A DNA stretch of 64,000 nt from contig NZ_JACHZB010000001.1 in assembly GCF_014193255.1 (NCBI RefSeq), positions 372,001 to 436,000 on the forward strand, written 5' to 3'. Below are positions 8,234 to 17,494 of the stretch, one piece after another. The notes below the pieces were generated by a model that was not told where the DNA came from, made no database searches, and saw only the letters and a list, made by a program, of their open reading frames with translations. The translations under genes and the position numbers were made by a program. How positions within the stretch are numbered: position 1 is the stretch's first letter; each line of letters opens with the position of its first letter. Origin of the DNA: Rhizobium sp. BK196 (lineage in GTDB: Bacteria > Pseudomonadota > Alphaproteobacteria > Rhizobiales > Rhizobiaceae).

Positions 8234-9225
8234 ATGACCCAGAATGGAAATCTCAAACGCAAGGTTCGCGCCCGCGCCGCACGAACCGGCGAATCCTATA
8301 CTTCAGCCCTCAGCCATATCCGCAAGAAGCCGACGGATGAGCCCGCCGGCAAATCCCTGCGGCTGGCGGTCGCCCAGACTTCGGTCTGCCTGGATCCGCG
8401 CGATGCCGCAGCATTCCGCGCCAACGGCGCCGAGACGCGCCACCTAATGCGCCAGGCGAGCAAGGCCGGCGCCCGGCTGATCCACTTCCCGGAGGGAACG
8501 CTCTGCTTTCCCAGCAAACGCCTCCTCTCCGAAATCGGCCCCAGGGAGATCGGCGCTGCCGACTGGAGCCGTTACCAATGGGAGGTCCTGTGCGAGGAGC
8601 TGGAGGAGACGAGAAAGCACGCAAAGAAGTTGAAGCTCTGGACGGTCTTCGGCGCCCCCATCGGCTGACCCCGCCGCACCGGCCACATAACAGCCTCTAT
8701 GTCATTTCCGATCGGGGCGAACTGGTGACGCGTTATGACGAGCGCCTGCTTTCCCACACCAAGATTTCCTTCATGTATTCGCCGGGCAGGATTCCCGTCA
8801 CCTTTGAGGTGGACGGCATGCGCTTCGGCTGCGCTGCCGGCATAGAGTCGCACTATCACGAGATCTTCACCGAATATGAGCGGCTCGACGTCGATTGCGC
8901 GCTCTTCGCCACATCCGGCGAAGTCCCCTCCGCCGCCCCTCCCTTCGCCGCTGAAGTCCTGGGAGTTGCGGCCAGCAACACATTCTGGGTGAGCTACGCC
9001 GCCCACGCGCCGCAAAGCGTCATCGCCCCCTGCGGCATCGCCGGCCCCAAGGGCCAGTGGGCAGCTCGTTGCCCTGATGATGGCAGACCCGGCATCGCAA
9101 TCGCCGAGATCACCGCCGACCCGGCCAATCTCGCCCGCCCCTGGCGGCGCAACGCCCGTGGCGATCTCTACCGGCCGCAGCAGGTCGAGGGGGATCCGAG
9201 AAGCGACAGCCGCGAAGCCTTTTGA
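8234..9225 (+). pseudogene. Carbon-nitrogen hydrolase (nitrilase superfamily), frameshifted
   Basis: Two overlapping frames together make one nitrilase-superfamily protein of about 330 residues. The first (8234-8668) has an N-terminal RARAARTGESYT segment, then LRLAVAQTSVC and the catalytic Glu in HFPEGT. The second carries PHRPHNSLYVI, YDERLLSHTK with the catalytic Lys, and RFGCAAGIESHYHEIF with the catalytic Cys. The frames cross at a run of five C at 8655-8659; one extra C would restore a continuous protein. The cause could be a homopolymer sequencing error or a real inactivating indel. A GAAAGG ribosome site precedes the ATG. The substrate is unknown; the superfamily cleaves amides or nitriles. 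Confidence 0.7.
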
Positions 9226-9282
9226 AACCCATCAACGGACCGGCGGGCGCCCTGCCCGCCGGCGCTCGGTTCCGCCTGCCGA

Positions 9283-9590
9283 TCAGCCATCTGCCGGCGG
9301 TGCGGCGGCCTTCGCCCGGCGTCTGTTTCGGTAGAACCAGACGACAAAGGGCGAAGCAATCAGAGCCAGGAAAAAGTTCTGCATCTCCTTGATGATGATC
9401 TCACCGTTCGTGACATAGGGGTGCGGAAGGCTACCCTTGATGAAGAGCACTGCTGCAAGGCCAACGAAGGCGGCCAGCACCGTCAGCAGCCATATGGCAA
9501 GCGAAACAAGAAGCCCGTGGGCAATGCCTCCGACAGGCGATTGCAGACGTAAAGAACCAGCAAGACGACGATAATTTCCATGAACCCCAT
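9283..9590 (-). CDS. Small membrane protein, possibly frameshifted
   Basis: From an ATG at 9590 one frame reads MGFMEIIVVLLVLYVCN and stops after 35 codons. A second frame, open to 9283, continues with two membrane segments (LLVSLAIWLLTVLAAFVGLA and FFLALIASPFVVWFY) and a basic tail. The two look like one 3-segment membrane protein broken by an indel near 9515-9550. Read without a shift, the second frame would start at a GTG at 9615 with an unlikely His/Cys-rich leader. Function unknown. It lies directly downstream of an exported protein gene on the same strand. Confidence 0.45.
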
Positions 9591-9611
9591 GGTTGCACTT
9601 TCCGCAATGTT

Positions 9612-10322
9612 TCACTTATTGCCATCCCGCGCCTCAGCTTCGCAATTTTCGATGCAATGCCCCGGAAACAGCATCGGTCGCTGCGAGGCCGAAGGCAGAA
9701 AACTCACGATCGTGAGCTCATCGAAATAGAGCGATACGGAAATCTCGACTGCACCCGGCGGCAGGCTTCTCAGATAGGCCTTGGCATCAGGGAACGCCGT
9801 TTCCGGCGGCAGATCCATTGGAACGATCGTCACCCGCTGCAGATTCGGATTGCCGTCCGCCAGATAACGCGAAAACCTGTTCAACGCCTCCTTGGGACCG
9901 AGATCATGAACCGCCTTGACCACATCGATATCCGCGTTCTTGGTGTGGAATTCGACGAGGTTGCTGACACCACCATTGAAAGTCTTCGTTGCTCTGACCG
10001 TCGGCCAGAAGGCGTGAGGACCAGACGGCGTGAAGAGGGCGAGATATGCCCTGCCCTCCACCATTCCAATCTCATACTTGCCGACCTGGCCGAGAACCCT
10101 TGCCTCGTCAAAGCAGGCGGCCTGTCTTTTGGCATCGCCACAGGCATACCAGCCTTGCTGCGACAGGATGCTCTCGTAGCTGTCTCCCGCCCTGATGCCG
10201 AAGAGAAATTCCGGCGGGAAACGGGTGTCCTGACCGGCAACTCCCAAAGCGAAGGAGACGAGAGAGGAAGAGATCGCAATCACGGCCGCGGCCAGCCGAT
10301 GGCCGAAATTCTTCGAAAACAT
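9612..10322 (-). CDS. Exported protein of unknown function
   Basis: The 236-residue product begins with a signal peptide (basic start, hydrophobic stretch about residues 9-28, likely cleavage near GVAGQ). The mature part has three Cys near residues 60-70 and two near the C-terminus (CIENC), as in periplasmic disulfide-bonded proteins. No enzyme motif was recognised. A GGGGGC stretch lies a few bases upstream of the ATG. The downstream small membrane gene follows at once on the same strand, so the two may form an operon. The family is not recognised. Confidence 0.65.
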   Translation of the reverse strand: MFSKNFGHRLAAAVIAISSSLVSFALGVAGQDTRFPPEFLFGIRAGDSYESILSQQGWYACGDAKRQAACFDEARVLGQVGKYEIGMVEGRAYLALFTPSGPHAFWPTVRATKTFNGGVSNLVEFHTKNADIDVVKAVHDLGPKEALNRFSRYLADGNPNLQRVTIVPMDLPPETAFPDAKAYLRSLPPGAVEISVSLYFDELTIVSFLPSASQRPMLFPGHCIENCEAEARDGNK

Positions 10323-10356
10323 ACTGCCCCCGTTACGCTCACGCTACGCTATTGAG

Positions 10357-10686
10357 TTAGCCCACGTGAAGGAGCTCGCCCCTGTACTGCGCATAGGATA
10401 CGGCAAGGACGACGATCATTCCGCTAAGCAGGCCAGCGAATGGCCGTCCAGGCCGGCGTCGGAAGGACCGGACGACTGAGAACACGATCAAGCCCAATAT
10501 GAATGACGGCGCCGCGCCGCCTATTGTCTCGCCGATAAATCTGGGCAAGCCAGCCGCCGGATAGGCACCAACTGTGATGAACCTTGCGATTTCGCAGACC
10601 AGCGCGACCGCAGCCAGGATCGCGATTGCCAATCTGCCGCTATTGCCTCCGGCCGAAGCCCCACGCACATCAGTCTCGTTTGCCAT
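10357..10686 (-). CDS. Small three-segment membrane protein
   Basis: About 109 residues from the ATG at 10686, chosen because the GGGGGG tract is correctly spaced from it; ATGs at 10692 and 10725 are alternatives. Predicted membrane segments are about residues 18-38 (LAIAILAAVALVCEIARF), 55-75 (APSFILGLIVFSVV) and 88-105 (LLSGMIVVLAVSYAQY), with an Arg cluster (RSFRRRPGR) between the last two. It belongs to no family I recognise. It ends 34 bases after the exported-protein start and points away from the phage block downstream. Confidence 0.55.
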   Translation of the reverse strand: MANETDVRGASAGGNSGRLAIAILAAVALVCEIARFITVGAYPAAGLPRFIGETIGGAAPSFILGLIVFSVVRSFRRRPGRPFAGLLSGMIVVLAVSYAQYRGELLHVG

Positions 10687-10759
10687 CGGCATTTCCCCCC
10701 GATTTATAAAACAACCCTTGCGCACCTAACCCTGTCTCTCGACCGAATGGGAGACAGTC

Positions 10760-13000
10760 ATGGATAGCATGCAGGACAATAACGCCTTGTCGCGGAAGCG
10801 GGACCAGCAGGCCGCAGCCACCGCAAGCAGCATTATTCAATCCTCGGATGAAAATCCAGATGAGGTTGCGGAAGATAAAGATCTCGCGGTTACATATGTT
10901 CGCGTTACGGGAAACCCACCCCCACCCCTCCAGATGATGCCGGGGAATCGCGAGTTTTTTCAGGGACTAATCGACGCCGAACGCAACAGACGCATTCTGG
11001 CGCTGTCGCCGCGGACGGCAAGCTGGCTCCGCGAAAACCCCTCTGCAGCGATGCTGACGAAGGACGATATCCACAACCTATCTTCCTTCGAAGAGATGGC
11101 GCAGCGGTTCGGCCAGGTGCCGAAGGCTTTCGATGATCCAGCGAAGGAGCCGGTCGCCTCATCCACGAATCCCGAAACTCCTCCGTCTACAAGCCCTGTA
11201 AGCCCAGCGACACTGCAACAGGCGCCAGCCTCAAATGCCGTTAGGCCAGACACCGCGGAAAACGCTCCCTCCGCCGCCGAAAGCGGTCTCAGCGAAGACG
11301 ATAGGAAAAAAGAAGAACTCATTGCTGAGATCCGTAACGCGAAGAAGCTGTCTAGCGAACAGTACGAGGTGCTCAAAGAAAAAGTCCGAACGCAGCCTTG
11401 GTTCGACGCAGGCACCGGCACGCTTTATCTGGATGCCGTGCGGGAAGGAAAGACCACGGACAAGGAAGTAAATGCGGTACTGAATTCCAAGTCCACCACT
11501 GTAACAACCGAGAGCGCAATCCAAAATTTCAAGGAGCTGGGCAAGGGCACAGCTACGGGTGTTGTTGTAGGTGGTGGCCGCATAGTCGAAGGCGCGGGTC
11601 AGCTGCTCAACACCCGCCCCGCCGAAGGGAAAAAGGCGCTCGTAGACGAAATCGCCATTGCAGGATCGCTGACTCCTGACGAGGTCGATAAGCTGCGATT
11701 GAAAATCGATCAGCAAAGCATCCTTCCGCGCGATCTCGCCCAGAGGGTGATGTCCGAAGTGCTGGCAGGAGACCTGACGCCCGAAGACGTCGAGCAGAGA
11801 TTCGAACCTCTGTTGAAAGAGATTTCCGAAAACTTGCAGCACGGAGGCGAACACGTCGCCGATTACGGCAAGACGATGCTGCCGGCAGCGCCTGGATACG
11901 AAAACAGTTACACCCGGCAGACCGGTGAAACCCTCGGCCAGGCACTGATTGCGACCGGAACGACAATTGCTCTCGGCCCTACAAGCACCGCGGGCATTGT
12001 AGGCGGCCTTGCTGTGGAATCGTTGCGAGCGGCAGGAGACGGAACTGCCGCTGCGAGAGAAGCGGGTTTGCCGGAGGATAAGCAGACCTTGGCGGCCATG
12101 CTTTACGCCCCGACCGCGCTCGCCGATCTGATCCCGTTCGGAAAAGCCGCATCGTCAGTACTGAAGTTCCTTCCTATAAGCACGGTCGCGCAACATTTGG
12201 TCAAAACAATCGTCAAGGATGGTGCGGCGCAGGCAACTCAGCTCGTCGCCCAGAACACCATCAAGCACTTTCTCATCGACCCCAAGCAGGAGATTATCGA
12301 AAAATTCGAGGACACGTTCATTGCCGGCGGCTTTGCCGGTGTGGGCAAGGAACTCTTGACCGATCTCGGCGAGAGACTGCTTCTACGCAAGCGCGGTTCC
12401 CTACACATTTCCGCATCAAAACCCGAAGCGGCCGTTCAGGCCCGCCAGCAACTTGAGGAGCTGGCGACGACAGCGGAGTCGTCGAAATTTCGCGAGCGCG
12501 ACCCGGAGGGACATCAACAACATACCGCCGAAGTGCTGAAAGACACCAAAGCCGAACATGTCTACGCGTCGTCGGAGGATATCGAGAAATATATCGAGGC
12601 GACAGGCAAGGATCCGTCCGGAGGGGCCGACACCCACGCAATGCGGGTGGCAAAGGATACCGGCAGCGACTTCAAAATCCCCATGGCCGGCTACCTGGCC
12701 CGTTCCTCCCCATCTAAAGCGGATGCGGACTTCAGGGACAGTCTGCGCTTCGGCTCGGACGCCCTCAACTATTCCGAAGTTACCGCCGCGCATATTGGCG
12801 CTCCCGCGCGCCGTCTTGTTCCGATGGGCAACCGCGGCGATTCCGCCCCCGAACCGATACTCCTCGGCTACGCAAGGGTCGGCGATGGCGCGGTGTCGCC
12901 TTCCCCTGTCCTGAAGAAGACAGGCCGCGTCACAAATTCCGGAAACACGAAGCGCAATCCAGACGGGCTGAGCATTACCAGTCCCCACCCGCAGCCCTGA
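10760..13000 (+). CDS. Phage large polyvalent/internal virion protein, N-terminal part
   Basis: The 746-residue protein has a disordered acidic, Pro/Ser-rich N-terminus (about 1-190), a helical middle, and Gly/Ala-rich hydrophobic helices (about 395-480) of the kind that let virion proteins enter membranes. Residues about 590-680 resemble a segment usual in giant phage polyvalent proteins just before their zincin peptidase domain: HVYASSEDIEKYIEATGKDP followed by GSDFKIPMAGYLAR and DSLRFGSDALNYSEV. The protein then ends in low-complexity sequence. The next gene resumes where the family would continue, so this appears to be the first half of a split protein. GGGAGAC precedes the ATG. Confidence 0.6.
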   Translation: MDSMQDNNALSRKRDQQAAATASSIIQSSDENPDEVAEDKDLAVTYVRVTGNPPPPLQMMPGNREFFQGLIDAERNRRILALSPRTASWLRENPSAAMLTKDDIHNLSSFEEMAQRFGQVPKAFDDPAKEPVASSTNPETPPSTSPVSPATLQQAPASNAVRPDTAENAPSAAESGLSEDDRKKEELIAEIRNAKKLSSEQYEVLKEKVRTQPWFDAGTGTLYLDAVREGKTTDKEVNAVLNSKSTTVTTESAIQNFKELGKGTATGVVVGGGRIVEGAGQLLNTRPAEGKKALVDEIAIAGSLTPDEVDKLRLKIDQQSILPRDLAQRVMSEVLAGDLTPEDVEQRFEPLLKEISENLQHGGEHVADYGKTMLPAAPGYENSYTRQTGETLGQALIATGTTIALGPTSTAGIVGGLAVESLRAAGDGTAAAREAGLPEDKQTLAAMLYAPTALADLIPFGKAASSVLKFLPISTVAQHLVKTIVKDGAAQATQLVAQNTIKHFLIDPKQEIIEKFEDTFIAGGFAGVGKELLTDLGERLLLRKRGSLHISASKPEAAVQARQQLEELATTAESSKFRERDPEGHQQHTAEVLKDTKAEHVYASSEDIEKYIEATGKDPSGGADTHAMRVAKDTGSDFKIPMAGYLARSSPSKADADFRDSLRFGSDALNYSEVTAAHIGAPARRLVPMGNRGDSAPEPILLGYARVGDGAVSPSPVLKKTGRVTNSGNTKRNPDGLSITSPHPQP

Positions 13001-13030
13001 CCGCCAGTCGATTTCTTAAGAGGATCCCCG

Positions 13031-16000
13031 TTGAACAATCTGACCAACAATTCAGCCGATAGCGAAGTCCTGTCCGCTAAAACCTCGCCCCGCATCCAGT
13101 CGGCGGAAGCACATATTCCCGCCGCAGCCGGCCTCCTATTCAGCCGCGAGAACCGCAATGCAGATGCCACGCCCCGAGCTCCGAACAGCGCCGACGGCGA
13201 GGCGATCCTTGACATTTTCCGTAAGCCTGATCTCTCCACTGTCCTGTTTGGAGCAAGCCGCTATTTCCTCGAAACCATGCAGGACATGGCGGCACACGAT
13301 ATCCCCATCGTGACCGAAGATTTCGCCCATCTCGAAAACTGGTGGAGCGAAAACGCCCGCGCCATTGCAGCCGATTCCGCTCGCGCGGCATCCGGCATCA
13401 AAATCACCGCAAGAGACGTACTCGCCGCGCTCGATCGCGGCACCACCGGCAATCCCCGCAAGGACGCGGCCATCGACGCCAGCATGCAATCCCGCTTTGC
13501 ACATGCCGCCGAAACCTATCTGATTGAAGCCAAAGCACCCTCACCCGAGATGCGCGGCGTCTTCGAGCAATTCCGCGACTGGTTGCTCTCGATCTACCGC
13601 CGCCTCGTCGCCCTCGACATTTCCCTCGCCCCCGACATTGCCGCCATCTTCTTTCGGATGCTCGCCAGCGACACCGCAATCGAGATGGCGGAACAGAATG
13701 TCGGCGGCGATGAACCCGTCTTTGCCAATGCGCAAGATGCCGGCCTGACACAGCCGCACTACGATCGGCTGCTGAAACTGCGCGCGCTGGCCTCGCAGGA
13801 AGCAAAAGCCCGCCTTCTGCGGCAGATGATGGAGCCTGTACGGCGAGAGGGGCAGAAGGCTTACAAAGCGGAAAAAGCTGCCGTACAGCGCGAGGTCGAA
13901 AAAGAGATCGACGCCACCGGCCTCTACCGCGCCACCGAATGGATGGCGAACCGCCGATGGCTCGATGCGCAAACACCGCCACCATCAGGTGACATCCGTT
14001 TCGACAAGGCCACGCTCGTGGTGCGCTATGGCGCCGCCATCCTCGAAGCCCTGCCCCGCGGCAAGCACTCCCTCTATGCCGATGACGGCGGACTCGATCC
14101 GGATATCGTCGCCGATCTCTTCGACCTCGGCTCCGGCGATGAGCTGGTGGCGGCCATGACGCTGGCCCCGCCTCGCGCGGATGCGATCGCTTTCGAGGTC
14201 GACCGCGTGATGCTGCAACGGCACGGCGACATGCTGATCGATGGGTCTGCCGAGAAAAGGGCAATCGCCGCCGTGCATAATGACAGGCGGGCGGAATGGC
14301 TGGCGGCCGAATTGCAGGCGATCGTCGAGGCCGCCGGCAGCGGCGAGGCCCTGACGGCGAACGAAGCCAGGGCCTATGCGCTCTCGGCAACCGCGGGCAT
14401 GGAGGTGGCCGATGCCATGGACGGCGCGCGCTTCCTCGCGGCCGGCAGGCGTACCGCTATCGAGGCTATCAGGCTGGGTAACGAACTGGCGCAGGATGAG
14501 GCATGGCGCGAGAGGGCAAGCCGCAAAGCTGCCGGCGATGCAGACGCCGCCCCTCATGGACAGGACGAGCGTATCGCCAGGTTGATCACCGCCAAACGCC
14601 GCCAGCTTCTCAATCACGCGATCTATGCGGATAGCCTCGACATTATCGGCGAGGTGGAAAAATTCGAGGCCGAAGCGCAAAGCCTCGTAAGCGGCCCCGC
14701 GCGCGAAAGGCTCGCCGCGGCCGTCCTTCGAGACAACGTCCGTATCGATTATGTCGGCGCGATCGACACCCTGCTCGACCGCTACGGTCTCGGAGGGCGG
14801 GCGGATCGTCAGACCGGAGGTCAGCCGGGTGGACAGGGTGATCCGCGCATCGCCCTCAGAGATTATATTCTCGCCATGAAGGAAGCCGGCAGGGAAAACG
14901 AGCTTGCCATTGCCGATAGCGTGTTGATCGCCTCCGGGCGCCAGTCCTACAAGGAGATCACGCTGGAGCGTTTCCGCGCCGTCATGGCGGCGGTGAAGAA
15001 TCTCGAACACGCCGCAGAGCGCGCCGGCCGGCTGACCGACGCCGATGGCGAGGCCGATTATGACGAGATCGTCACCGCGCTCGCCGATGCCATCGGCAAA
15101 GCCCCACCGCCGGCTGCCTCCGTTTTCCTGGACCTTCCGCACCTCGACCCCGCGCTGGAGGCGAGCACGCAGCTGCGACAGATCGGCGGCATTGCATATC
15201 AGGCCATCAAGGCACCGCTCGATGCGGCCGCAGACCGGCTCGCGTTGCGCCGGCAGAAGGCCGCCGCCGATCTGCAGGCGCTCTATGATGTCTATTCGCC
15301 AGAAGAGATCAGCGGGATGGGCGAGCCCCGGTATATTGCGGCCCTTGGCCAGTCCCTGTCGAAATGGGAGGCGATCACCATTGCGTTCAATACCGGCAAT
15401 GAGGCGAACCGCCGGCGCCTGACGGATGCTCGCATCCCCGGCGCGTTCGATGAAGCCGGGCTTGCCGCCGTGCTCGCCTCACTGGATGCGCGCGATGCGG
15501 ATTTCGTGCAGTCCGTGTGGGATTATCTCGCCGCCTTCCAGCCCGATATCGCCGCGCGCGAAAAGCGTCTGACCGGCGTCGCACCGCGATGGGTCGAACC
15601 CACTCCCGTCACCATCGCCGGCAGGGCGCTGAAGGGCGGCTACTACCCGCTGGCCTATGACGGCGCGGATGCGGCGCCGGACCGGGCGCAGGCGCTGGCA
15701 TCAGGCCGCGTCGCCAAGTCGCAAACCGAGGCCGGCCACGGCCGGTCCCGCACCGATCTCAAGGCCCGGCCGCTCGATCTCGATATCGCCGTGCTGCACC
15801 GGCACGTCAATCATCTGCTCTACGACCTGGAATTCTGCGAGCCGCTTGCCAATGCCAGGCGCCTGCTGGATCATCCCAGGCTGGGGAACGTCTTCGATCG
15901 GACCAAAACCTTCGCTGTCCAGCACCGCCTGAAAGTCTGGCTGGACGAAGCCGGCGCCGGCGAACTGCGCGCCGCAGACGGCATCGGCCGCATGGCCCGC

Positions 16001-16876
16001 CTGACGAAAAAGAACGTCACCGCAACAAGCCTCGCCAAAAATCTCGCGACCTCGCTTTCGCACCGCTACCGGCTGGACGACATCATCGCCGCAACAGGCA
16101 GGGGCGATTTCGCCACGGCACTTCAAAGTGCCTTCCGCCCCGGCATCATCGACCAGGTCACCAGCCGCTCATCCCTCATGCTTGGTCGTCAGGCCTTTTC
16201 GGATGCCCGAACGGCGTGGAAGACGCTGACCGGCTGGCTTAAGGGGACGCTACGATACTGTTTCATCGAAATACCGGCCTGGCTCGCGCATTATCACAAG
16301 GGGCTCAAGCAATTCGTCGGGGATGAAGCGAAGGCTATTGCCTATGCCGATACCGCCATGGAGCAGGCGATATTCAACCCGTTCCCGGCCCATGCCGACG
16401 GGGACGAAACCCAGCGCCTCTTCAAGGCCCTCGGCGCGCATCTCGCGGAGAAGTTCAGGGCCAGCGCCGCAGGCGTAGATCAGAGCGCCGCAGCCATGGA
16501 TCAGGACGCAGCCGCCCGGCAGGGCATCGCGCTCGCCATGGATCTGATCGCGCTCGCCATGACGGACAGGGTGTTTACCGCCGCCCTCGGCGGACACGAT
16601 CATGATGCGACATGGCCGGCATATCTGGCAGAGCATACCGGCTATTCAGTCATGGCCGCCCTACCCGTGATCCGCGATACGCAAAGCCCGGCCTCCGGCA
16701 CGGCGAGCGATGCAAGGGCGCTCGTAAAGGCCATCCGCCCGCCGCGCGGCGATCTTGGCATCGGCAACGAGCATATCACCGAAATCCTCGAAGCGACCGG
16801 CCTGTCGGCGGAGTCGCCCGCAGACGCGATGCTCAGCACGGCGAATGCAGGGCTGGGAAGGATCGATAGGCGGTGA
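13031..16876 (+). CDS. Phage large polyvalent/internal virion protein, C-terminal part with dead zincin domain
   Basis: The 1281-residue protein starts at a TTG with an AGAGGA ribosome site. Residues about 60-215 match the zincin-like domain of polyvalent proteins (ILDIFRKPDLST, SRFAHAAETYLIEAKAPSPE, FRDWLLSIYRRL, ML-SDT-IEMAEQ), but the HExxH-type site is FGASR at 73-77, so metal ligands and the base Glu are absent. Residues about 760-1150 resemble the conserved internal-virion region (NTGNEANRRRL, GGYYPLAYD, WLAHYHKGLKQF, EAKAIAYADTAM). The long middle is helical. It probably sits in the capsid core and is ejected. It lies 30 bases after the other half. Confidence 0.65.
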   Translation: MNNLTNNSADSEVLSAKTSPRIQSAEAHIPAAAGLLFSRENRNADATPRAPNSADGEAILDIFRKPDLSTVLFGASRYFLETMQDMAAHDIPIVTEDFAHLENWWSENARAIAADSARAASGIKITARDVLAALDRGTTGNPRKDAAIDASMQSRFAHAAETYLIEAKAPSPEMRGVFEQFRDWLLSIYRRLVALDISLAPDIAAIFFRMLASDTAIEMAEQNVGGDEPVFANAQDAGLTQPHYDRLLKLRALASQEAKARLLRQMMEPVRREGQKAYKAEKAAVQREVEKEIDATGLYRATEWMANRRWLDAQTPPPSGDIRFDKATLVVRYGAAILEALPRGKHSLYADDGGLDPDIVADLFDLGSGDELVAAMTLAPPRADAIAFEVDRVMLQRHGDMLIDGSAEKRAIAAVHNDRRAEWLAAELQAIVEAAGSGEALTANEARAYALSATAGMEVADAMDGARFLAAGRRTAIEAIRLGNELAQDEAWRERASRKAAGDADAAPHGQDERIARLITAKRRQLLNHAIYADSLDIIGEVEKFEAEAQSLVSGPARERLAAAVLRDNVRIDYVGAIDTLLDRYGLGGRADRQTGGQPGGQGDPRIALRDYILAMKEAGRENELAIADSVLIASGRQSYKEITLERFRAVMAAVKNLEHAAERAGRLTDADGEADYDEIVTALADAIGKAPPPAASVFLDLPHLDPALEASTQLRQIGGIAYQAIKAPLDAAADRLALRRQKAAADLQALYDVYSPEEISGMGEPRYIAALGQSLSKWEAITIAFNTGNEANRRRLTDARIPGAFDEAGLAAVLASLDARDADFVQSVWDYLAAFQPDIAAREKRLTGVAPRWVEPTPVTIAGRALKGGYYPLAYDGADAAPDRAQALASGRVAKSQTEAGHGRSRTDLKARPLDLDIAVLHRHVNHLLYDLEFCEPLANARRLLDHPRLGNVFDRTKTFAVQHRLKVWLDEAGAGELRAADGIGRMARLTKKNVTATSLAKNLATSLSHRYRLDDIIAATGRGDFATALQSAFRPGIIDQVTSRSSLMLGRQAFSDARTAWKTLTGWLKGTLRYCFIEIPAWLAHYHKGLKQFVGDEAKAIAYADTAMEQAIFNPFPAHADGDETQRLFKALGAHLAEKFRASAAGVDQSAAAMDQDAAARQGIALAMDLIALAMTDRVFTAALGGHDHDATWPAYLAEHTGYSVMAALPVIRDTQSPASGTASDARALVKAIRPPRGDLGIGNEHITEILEATGLSAESPADAMLSTANAGLGRIDRR

Positions 16877-16931
16877 TTTTCGCTCTCAACCTTCCGCACC
16901 CTATCCATGATGCCAAACAAGGAATGGCATC

Positions 16932-17183
16932 ATGGATGAAACGACCCGCAACGAGCTTGAAAAGCTGCATGGCAGGATCAACGATTTGAAGGAGCGCGTC
17001 GTCTCGCTGGAAGCCCAGCAGCCGCATATCAACGCCGCCCTGTTGCGCATCGAAGGCAGCGTCGAAAAACTCGCAAACCGCATTGGCAAGGCGCTCTGGG
17101 CGGTCGTCGCCATCGTGCTGACACCGCTTGCCGGGTTGTTGATCAAGGCGATCGTCTCAGGCGCGCTGGCGCGGTTTCTGTAG
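16932..17183 (+). CDS. Coiled-coil, tail-anchored small membrane protein (lysis accessory type)
   Basis: The 83-residue protein has a charged heptad-like helix (about residues 5-50, ELEKLHGRINDLKERVVSLE) and one C-terminal membrane segment (about 55-78, WAVVAIVLTPLAGLLIKAIV). This layout is that of XhlA-like or other holin-accessory proteins. AAGGAA lies at normal distance before the ATG. It follows the giant virion protein after 55 bases and precedes a holin-like gene, which supports a role in phage lysis or envelope attachment. Without homolog search the family remains open. Confidence 0.6.
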   Translation: MDETTRNELEKLHGRINDLKERVVSLEAQQPHINAALLRIEGSVEKLANRIGKALWAVVAIVLTPLAGLLIKAIVSGALARFL

Positions 17184-17290
17184 CTTCGGGCTGAAGCGTG
17201 GCGCGGCCTGCGTCCAGAATAGCCGTGATTTCACCCAGACAACTTTCCTCGGCCCATCCTGCCGCCATCCATCACAACAAGGCAGCACAC

Positions 17291-17494
17291 ATGACCCTCG
17301 TCTTCATCCGCATTCTCTTGCGTTACCTCGCCGCCGCCCTCGTCACCCGGGGGCTGATCGCACCCGATCTCGGCGAGATGATTTCGCGTGATCCCGATAT
17401 TGCTATGGCGCTTCAGGTCGCCTCTGGCGCACTCATCGCGGCAACAGCCGAAGGCTGGTATTATCTGGCGCACCGCTGCGGATGGGCGAAATGA
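17291..17494 (+). CDS. Holin-like protein (resembles Pam3 gp28-type holins)
   Basis: From the ATG at 17291 the product has 67 residues with two membrane segments: LRYLAAALVTRGLI (about 7-23) and VASGALIAATAEGWYYLA (about 43-60), joined by a short acidic loop (DLGEMISRDPD). Size, the RILLRYLAAALV start and the EGWYYLAHR end recall the Pam3 gp28-like putative holins of alphaproteobacterial phages. Holins open the inner membrane to release endolysin. An upstream GTG at 17198 would add 31 residues unlike the family, so I prefer the ATG. It overlaps the next gene by 13 bases. Confidence 0.6.
   Translation: MTLVFIRILLRYLAAALVTRGLIAPDLGEMISRDPDIAMALQVASGALIAATAEGWYYLAHRCGWAK

Noticed and set aside
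13985..15142. Minus-strand open frame opposite the polyvalent protein
   Set aside because: Composition and lack of start signal mark it as a shadow frame in high-GC DNA; the plus-strand protein shows conserved family motifs throughout.
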